The position numbers and the translations under genes were made by a program. Below are positions 27,085 to 36,800 of a stretch of DNA of 64,000 nucleotides, piece after piece. The number at the start of each line of letters is the position of its first letter. Positions within the stretch are counted from its first letter, which is position 1. The stretch spans positions 25,932,034 to 25,996,033 of the forward strand of contig NC_134829.1 in NCBI RefSeq assembly GCF_004210375.1, given 5' to 3'. Source of the stretch: Tachypleus tridentatus (lineage: Eukaryota > Arthropoda > Merostomata > Xiphosura > Limulidae). The notes under the pieces are model-generated. The model was given only the letters and a program-made list of their open reading frames with translations, did no database searches and was not told the origin of the DNA.

Positions 27085-27881
27085 TGTCTCCCACTCTGAA
27101 CAGTCTGAGTTAAACTAAGATCTCACTTTTTCCTATCCTAATGTATTTTCTTAGTCCATCTCGCATTAAGTTTTCTTTACAAATCGATTTTTACACGTTA
27201 TGAATTGTTAGAATTAATACTATCTTTAAACATAATATGTAAAATGATTCTCTGTTTAATTTACTGTATTCATATAAATCAATATATCACATGACATAAG
27301 AAAAATATCAAACTCGTGTATATCAAAAAACATGCTAATGTGTCGCGCGGTCAAAATAACGTGCTGCAGGCTACACTGTGTGTCACGAACAGGAGTGACA
27401 GTTCAGTGATTTTCCACTTTATGAAGCTCGAACTGTGGTAATCCAAACTATCAACCATTTTCAGAGATGTGCTCCACTGGACTTTATATATACCAAATTT
27501 CACGAGACTCCAACCTGAAATATAACATCTCCAACTTTGAGTTTCTTTATACTTCTTTTATCCTAACCAAAAGCACAGTTCCTTTATTTGATAAAAAAAT
27601 ACCCTTAAACTTTACGGATTTCTTTTTCTTTTAATTTACTAAACATTGGGGGATGATGGTGGGTAAAACAATGTTTTCTTGAATGTAGATATTTAGTGTT
27701 TTCAGGAATTTTGATGTGTCCTATGAATGTAACTGTTATAATAAAAAAATTTCAGATATTTCTAGAGTAACTTAACTCTAACTATGATTACTGACTGAAT
27801 CAATGTATAAATGTTTAATTATTTAAAAAAGGATTATTAGCAATTATTTTATTCACAGGCGTTAACTATAATTAACACGAG

Positions 27882-30800
27882 ATGAGAACGTGGATTATCC
27901 TGGGTAAGTTAATACAGTATTATCTTTCTGTATTCTATCTGATATGTTGTTTCATTTATCAGCTTCTGTTCATCCTCTAGACTGTTACAGTGCCTTGCGA
28001 AAGTATTCACTTTCTACCATTAATGTCACATTTTGATGAAATACATGTAATGTAAACAGTTTTTTTTAACAAACTTGCTTTTATTCAAACCTCTAAAGAT
28101 CAAACTTAACACTGTTGTGTGTGAAAGAGGTCGAACGTCTGCAAATCCTGCAAAGAAAAATTATATAAATTGAAATTTGCTGATTGTATAAGTAAATATT
28201 CAACCTCCTACTCTGAGGGTCACGGGTTCGAATCCCGGTCGCAAATAACGTGCTCGCCCTTTCAGCTGCAGGGAGCGTTATAATGTGACGGTCAATCTCA
28301 CTATTCGCTGGTAAAAGAGTAGCCCAAGAATTGGCGGTGGGTGGTGATAACTAGTTGCTTTCCCTCTAGTCTTACACTGCTGAATTGGGGACGGCTAGCG
28401 CAGATAGCCCTCGAGTAGCTTTGTGCGAAATTCAAAAACAAGCAATCTGCATTTGAATTAGGTATCAACAATTACATTAAACTAATTAAAGTGAGGTAGT
28501 AATAATTACAGCTTAATTAAACAGTAAAACTTATATCTGAGTGAGGTAGTACTAACAACAATTCAATAAAATTATTATAATTAAATATAAGTGAGGTTAG
28601 TAACAATTAAAGTTTAGCGTGGTAGTAAAAATTAGAAATCAATGATGTAGTAATAATTACGACTGAATAAGGTGGTGATAACTATCTGAGCGATACAGTA
28701 ATAATTACATTAAAATGACTTTGGTTAGAGTTAAGCACAGAGCTGCACAATGGACTGTCTCTGTTCTGATTACCACTGGTGTCGAAACCCGGCTTTTAGC
28801 ATTGTAAGGCAGCAGACATACTTGTATGAATGTTTGTTTGTTTGTTTTGAATTTCGTGCAAAGTTACTCGAGGGATATCTGTGCTAGCCATCCCTAATTT
28901 TGCAGTGTAAGACTAGAGGGAAAGCAGCTAGTTATCACCACACACCGCCAACTCTTGGGCTGCTCTTTTACCAACGAATAGTGGGATTGACCGTAACATT
29001 ATAACGCCCCCACGGCTGAAAGGGCGAGCATATTTGATGTGATGGGATGCGAACTCGCGACCATCAGATTACGAGTCGCACACTTTAAACCCACCTGGCC
29101 ATGTTGGGCCTCTATGAATGAGATAATAAAGGTTATATCTTAGCGAGGTAGTAATAATTACAATTGAGTGAGACAATAATAATTACATCTAGACAGGATA
29201 CTAATAGTTACATTTGAAAGAGACTTTAATAATTACATCTTAATGAGGTGTTAATAATTATTTTATTTTACAGTAACGTGTAGTATAGTAGCCGTTGTGA
29301 CCGCCTTACCTCGGGTAAGTGTTACATCAATTTTTATTTTGTTTTTCATTTATTGTAATGTGATTGATTAATTTTCTAATGATTCCTTACGTCAAAAACT
29401 TCTTAGAAATTGAAATATTGCATATAATGTTATTAATTTATTAGACTCAGTTATGTTCGTTTAAAACTTTCACGGACATTTGGAGACTCATAAAATGCGT
29501 TGTTTGTATTGAGTACAACTGAATCCATCTTCCTATTGATTTTGCACAGCTATCAGTTTAGACTCGGTCTGTTTGCAGTATCATTAACTACACCCTTGTG
29601 CAAATTAATTGAAACAAGACGGAAAATTGCGATTTTTTCAATATTTTACGTTTTATTTCTGATAATCCAAAAATTACTCACAAATTAATGCATGATATGA
29701 CCGACTTTATTTTTCAGAAGATCATTAATCTGCGTTGGCATTGAGTCCACGAGTTGACTGCAATCTTTACTAATTTTTGGATCGCGGTACCACACCTCAA
29801 TTATGGCCTCAATTAGCTTATCTTTCGTAGTACAATCTTTTCCTCGAGGTCTTTCTTTACAAATCGCCTAAAGATTTTTAATAGGATTTAAGTCCGGAGA
29901 GTTTCCAGGCCAGTCCAGCACCTTTATTCGCGTTGTTTTCATAAAATTCTTCACAAGTTTCGATGTGTGGCACGGAGCCAGATCTTGCTGAAAAATTCCA
30001 GATCCATCTGGAAATCTTTTTTTCAATTCTGGAACGACTCTTCTCTGCAAAACTTCGATGTACTGTGATCCTTGCATCATACCTTCTGCGATATGTAAGC
30101 CTCCGACGCCATAGTAGCTGAAAAAGCCCCAAAACATCTTTTTCAAGGGATGTTTTACGAACTGATTGATGTGAGATTCTCGAAGTTTCTCACCTGGAGA
30201 TCTGCGAACATGCAGTCTTCTTTGACCCTGTACGAAGAAATGAGTCTCGTCACTAAATAACACCTTCCGCCATTGTTTTTGCGTCCAGTTCGTGTATTTC
30301 AGACCTCATTTATACCGTTTATTCTTCATTGAGTTGGTAAGAAGTTGGTTTTTGACTGGTCTCTTTGCCCTTCTAACACTATTTCGAATGACGTAAAATT
30401 CTTCAAAATTTCGTCATATATTCCAAATATAGATCGACCGTACTGCAAAACACAATTAATAATGCCGTCTGTGTAAAAAAATCGCTATTAAAGGAAATCA
30501 GCGGATCCAGCGAGCCTACACCGGGCGCCATGCTGAAAATATTGTAAAATGACCATTTGTTTCAATTAATTTGCACAAGAGTGTACTTGTTGTCATCACT
30601 ATTAGCTTCTAGCCAAAGCGTTAAAACCATCAATAGTTCTTTGATGGAGATTTCTATCGCTCATATCTTCTAAGTGAGCTTGTGGTATAACAATCAGCTT
30701 GCTATTATCTCCTAAACTATTTTATATTAAGAGTGACAGTATTTTAATATTTACCCTGGTTTAATAACGACTAGAGTTTGTTACTTTTTAATTCTTGACT

Positions 30801-33800
30801 CGTTAGATTCATCCAACTTTTCTCAAGATCCTTGTTGGTTTTTTGTAGATCTAGAACATCTAGCCCCATGATAGCCTCTTCATTGAACTCCCAGCTTCCT
30901 TCTGAGTATTTTAGCCCACAAGTTCATTGTTTATCTGTTTTTATCATCACTAGACCTTCTGTGGTGTATTTGTAGCATTAGTCGTTCCTTCTTGGTAGCC
31001 TATTGCTTGCACCTTGGTAGTCTATTAGTAGAACTAATACATCGTTTTGATCGTTTTATTGCACCAATAGCACTTGGTTGACCAATTTGTAACACTACGG
31101 GCTCCTTGTATAGTGCGTCTGGCTCCTTGTTAGCTTTGTAGTAATAGTCATCTTTTTGTCATGTGATATGAAGACATATGTATTTTCTACCTGCTTTTAT
31201 TGATCTTGGATTTTTTACAAAAATTGTTTTGCAATTTTGTCATAAGCACATAATGGATAAAGCCATTGAAGATACCTTGTTCAAGATGCATTTGTGTCTT
31301 TCTTCTCTATTTCAAATTAGTATCTATTCTATCTAAGAAGATATTGCAGTACATCTGTATTGAAAAGACCATGACTGCAACATGCTTTGCTGGCTCAGTA
31401 GATGATGTATTTATGTCACAGTCGATGAATGCTATGAATTTGTTTATTTGTAATTAAGCACAAAGCTACACTAAGGGCTCTGTCCACCACGGGGTATCGA
31501 AACCCGGTTTCTAGTGTCGTAAATCCACAAACATACCATTGTGCCACTGGAGAGCGAATGCTGCGGGAGAAATTAGCAGTCCTGTGGTAATACTAACACA
31601 GAAAAAGAAAAATAATGTTTCCTGTATCAGTGTGGACTCTTTGTTCTGTGTATTTTTACTTAGTTATCATTAGGCTTGGTTCAACAGAGACCTGTTCCTA
31701 GGGAAAGAGATCTACTGGTATAAACACTGATCCAGGATGATATTTCATCATCAGTGCTAACAACACGGAAACAAGTGGAGTTTTTCACCACACAGTGAGA
31801 TCCTATCTATTGTGGGAGTTGAAACTATAGCCATTTCTACCAAAACAGATACACATTATGATGTAGGAGATTTCCCATAAAGAAAAGTTGAAGGACCCCA
31901 ACCTAGCATGGATACTGCTGGCTGTGCAGGAAGGTGAATCCTGAGTTGCAATAATAGAACCACATAGCACAGATACATATAACCTGTGGCAGATCTAGTG
32001 GGCTCCAGAGCTGTACAACAAGAAATTCTTGAAATTATGCATTACAAAAGAGCTATAGAGTACAAATGTATTACCTGTACTTTTGCTAACATCCATTGGT
32101 AGTTTGTTTGATCACATTAAAATATAAATTTTCAGAAAAAGTGTAAATGCTATGTAGTGTGTGCTTCCTAAGAGGCGGTCATTTCCCACAAGAAGATATC
32201 CTACACGTTCCTCAGGAATGTGTGGATGGTTGAGGTATATGACGATTAACAAGCTCAAGTGCACCTTACAACAACTAGGAAATGCTGTTTGATGACAGAA
32301 GTGTTATTATGAAATGGTAAAAGAGCAGATTATCCCATTTGAAGACTGGATGTGGTTGCGATGCATTTCACCAGCACAGAAGCAATTTGGATTTGACTGA
32401 ACTGGCTCGCGCCTGATACCCTGAGAAACGGGTCTATTAATGCACGGGTTGCAGAAGATGTAAGACACGTGAAAGCACATGGAGCATGTTAATAAGCCAT
32501 GTCCACGTGTTTCAGACGAGTCTTTGGTGTACTCGATTGATCAGAATTCTGGTGATGAGGTTGATGAGTGTGTGTGTGTTTTCATATAGCAAAGCCACAT
32601 CGGGCTATATGCTGAGTCTACCGAGGGGAATCAAACTCCTAATTTTGGCGTTGTAAATCCGTAGACTTACCGCTGTATTAGCGGCTGACGAGGCTGGTGA
32701 GTCAAGGAGTATGAGAACACCATTTCAATTCATTCTAACTCATCCAATGAGTGAATGAAATTAAAAAGAGTTTCTGGTGGTCCATGATGAATGTATTGTG
32801 TTGAAGGTGGTGTCATGTTAGAGTTAGAAACAACAGAAAATAGGTTAAAACACAAATGTCGTGTTCCTGACCAATATGGATGGGACTCATTGATTACCAG
32901 TAACTAGGTCATTTACTAAGTTGCAAGATCATAACAGCAAAGGAAGTAGTATTCCTTACCTAACAAGCTATCAGGTGAAGTACACGATATAACATTTGTT
33001 TAAAGCTAAGTACAAATCGACTCAATGAGCATCGAAGTCCGGTTTCTAGCATCTAGTCAGACATACCATTGTCACACTGTGGGGTACTATATAGTGTATG
33101 CACTACATTGTATGATTTTCACTTGATTATTCTGAAACCAAGAATGTAAAAGGCTTTTGACGCATTACTTTCCAAAATATCAAATGTTTGCACACTAAGG
33201 TATGATTATCACTCAATCATTCATATGCATCTATGAACATTACATGAAGTCATCAAGAAACGTTGTATATCATTAATTAATGAATTTCACAAATATAATA
33301 ACGATATAACTTAGTAAAGGCATGCAGACAAAGTATTTGATTAATAACTGATTATTATGAGGTCAACTGTGATAACAGACCTAAAAATGTTACTGAAAAA
33401 CGTATTGTACGTGTTATTTTCAGAAATGTTGATAAGAGAATGTTTCAGTTTCGACATTCCATTATTCGTCACATTGTGACACTCATATTATGGATAAAAA
33501 TAACTAAGAGGCTCATACTGTGTCTGAGAAAAGAGGAAACTACAGTTTTATCTAGGGTTTCTCATAAAGGGTCGCCCAGAAATTATTTTAACTAGGTCAA
33601 GTTGAAATAAGTGAACTTATCAGTGGTGTATAGAATTCACAAACGTCATCTTAGCTATTGTAGGAAGTGTATACATGTGATGTACCCAGTGCTTTATTTG
33701 TTGTGATAATATATTTAGTTGCCTAGCTAGAATAGTTTCAATAAGCAAACAGTTTTGTAACATTGTTTCATTAAAGATATATTATTCAACTATTAAAATG

Positions 33801-36800
33801 CAAGCTTTATGAGTACTAGAGGAGGTTGTAAGAAACACTAGTGTGCTGAAATTTTATTTTGTAATTCATTGGATATTTCCAATGGAAGATGATAAAAGCA
33901 TTGGCAAAAAGTAAACAGTTGATGGTATTGGTGACTATTGCCTACTTACGTCAGTCAACTCAATATGTTGCAACGCGTAGTTGCAGCCTCGACCTTTTTT
34001 TTTCTACTGGAAACAGACGCTGAAAGGTAATTGGAAGAATAATTAGAGATTAGGAAATATGAGATATGTTTCAGTAGTGAAGAAGGAACAACAGAGAACA
34101 GTGTGGCCACATGTAGCTGGTTAATTAGTAACCTGGAGATTGGAAAGTCCTCAGGTTCTCAAGATATATATTCTCTGAGTTAGAAAGGGCATGAACACCT
34201 GCAAAGCTCACGGATATGCTGCTCTGCCAATACAGGTCACCACAATTATGGGTGTAACCAGGTGTTACAAACCAATTAACCTACATACCTGACTGAGCTT
34301 TTGAAAAACAGAATTTGTCTGATGTCACATTTGAATGTGGATTTTATATAACAGATCTAATTCCAGATGTATCCAGTTATCACGTTCCCAAACTAACTGA
34401 AAGTTTCTCCGGCCCTTTTCAGCTGAGCGTTCACATAGTTTTCCACTGCTTGATGAAGTACCAGTACAATTGAAAACTACCATGAGAAGATGCCAGTCAA
34501 ACTAGCTCAGCTAATGGTCAGCCCCCAAATCACTCGAACGATGAAGCTGCTGCACTTTGATTTCAAGGTCCGAAAAATAAGAATGGTTCCCGCACCAACG
34601 CTCCATCACTGGAGATTACAACACAATTTATCAGCGCGTATTTTATATATTGAAAAATGCTTTATTTTTATTTATTTAATATTTTCTACTTCTTCTAAAG
34701 TATTTACATGATTTACTAGAACATTCTATTATATATATATATGCAAAGGATCATATTTATGTTTTTATTACGAACGTTTTCGTTTAATTATCTTCTCCTA
34801 TTGGATCATATTTATGTTTTTATTATGAACGTTTTCGTTTAATTATCTGGTCCTGGCATGGCCTAACGCGTTAAGGCGTGCGCTTCGTAATCTAAGGGTC
34901 GCGGGTTCGCGCCCGAGTCGCACCAAACATGCTCACCCTCCCAACCGTGGGGGCGTTATAATGTGACGGTAAATCCCACTATTTGTTGGTAAAGAGTTGG
35001 GTGGTGATGACTAGCTGCCTTCCCTCTAGTCTTACACTGCTAAATTAGGGACGGCTAACGCAGATAGCCCTCAAGTATCTTTGTGCGAAATTCCAAAAAA
35101 GCAAACAATTTAATTATCTTCTCCTATTGGATCATATTTATGTTTTTATTATGAACGTTTTCGTTCAATTATCTTCTCCTATTGGATCATATTTACGTTT
35201 TTATTATGAACGGTTTCGTTTAATTATCTTTTCCTTATTATATTTAGAGTAACGTAAAATGTTTGGCTTATAGTTTATAGTGTTTTCACTAATTCATTGC
35301 ATGTTTTATTACTTCGTATAATAACTGTGAGCTTTTTTTACAACTTTTTTGGGAATAGGAGAATTTTTATTATATCTGCTTGCCTCATCCTTTCAGGATA
35401 TTATTTTATGTATTGTTTAATCATTAAAAGGTTTTGCATCATTTTATTATAATAACTAAAGGATTTTCGTATTCATTTTTATATGCAGTTTTAGGTTGTT
35501 TATCAGACTACTCTCTTTTAAAAGGTAATAGTTCTTAAATATTTTATCATATTATTTCAACGTTAAAGAGTTTGTATTCATGCATATTGGCTTTATTTTA
35601 AAGCTTTTTTATATGTCCTGTATTAGAATATATTCTGTATACTTCTGTGTTGAAAGTTTTCCTGGTGTAGTATTACATTGAATAGCATTATCGGGTTTTT
35701 TCTTTGACTTAGTTCATATGATTGTCTGTAATTTCATATTATTAGTTTTCACTAAAGTTAAACAGGTTTAAGCTATTTTGCTATTGTGAAATGATTTGTA
35801 TTATATGTTCAAATACACTGCTGGCCAAAATCTTAAGGCCAATGAACATAAAGAAAAGATATGCATTTTGCGTTGTTAGACTCAACCACTTATTTGAGTA
35901 GAGCTTCAAAAGATGAAAATAAGAAAAGGGAATTTTTTTTTTTTTAGCATTTAATAGGGAAAATGTGAACACTATGAAATTAGCCTAAACACTAGTTGGT
36001 CAAAAGTTGGGCCCGGCATGGCCAAGCGTGTTAAGGCGTGCGACCTCGTAATCTGAGGGTCGCGGGTTCGCATCCCCGTCGCGTCAAACATGCTCGCCTC
36101 TTCAGCCGTGGGGGCGTTATAATATGACGCTCAATCCCACTATTCGTTGGTAAAAGAGTAGCCCAAGAATTGGCGTTGGGTGGTGATGACTAGCTGCCTT
36201 CCCTCTAGTCTTACACTGCTAAATTAGGGACGGCTAGTACAGATAGCCCTCGAGTAGCTTTGTGCGAAATTCAAAATCAAAACATGGTCAAAAGTTTAAG
36301 ACCATACTGAAACGAAGCGTTAATCGGTAAACACGTAACGAAATTTAGTCATTTGTGTTAACTGACACCGCCTGTGTTATATTGGGTAAAGATTTGGCAA
36401 AGGCTAAAAAGTTGACAGAGTTTGAACGTGGCATAATTGTCGAGATCCAAAAACAAGGCCTCTCTCAACCTGCTATCGCTGGTTAGATTGGGCGTAGTAA
36501 AACTGCTGTTGCAAATTTATTAAAAGACTCTGAGGGAACGAGAATTTCAAGTGGTTTGCCCAATAAAATGTCGTCGGCGTTGGGAAGGAGGATCGACGGG
36601 TTGTCCGGCAAGACACCAGCCGATCGTCGAACCAGATTAAGGCCCTTACAGGCGCAAAATGCAGCTCAACAACAAGAAGAGAAAAAGGCTTTAAAAATCG
36701 CAAACGTCTTCAAAGGCCACGCCTCCTTTAACACTACGAACAGCTCGGTAAAACGTTGTTGGGAAGCACCAAACATGGGACGTAGAAAGTGGACGAAGGT

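Larger units (their letters stand above)
24900..27858. repeat. Segmental duplication block A (promoter region of gene A)
   Basis: Collinear with 47830-51100 and again with about 51110-55078. Long stretches are near-identical, for example around 25475-25640 versus 48860-49030 (CCAAATCCTAGACTTACG, AAAGTTACCAAGTTCGTTG, GACAATGGAAGTGACACATG). This copy lacks the mariner element and most SINEs seen in unit B, so it is closer to the ancestral layout. No coding sequence; the 78-residue open frame at 25417 is duplicated in unit B only because the DNA is duplicated. Confidence 0.85.

Noticed and set aside
29868-30263. 131-residue minus-strand frame as a host gene
   Set aside because: It is Tc1-type transposase lying between TA-flanked inverted ends.
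34849-34935. Functional tRNA genes at SINE heads
   Set aside because: Tell-tale SINE bodies, tails and target duplications follow; the heads are diverged and do not form a clean tRNA end.
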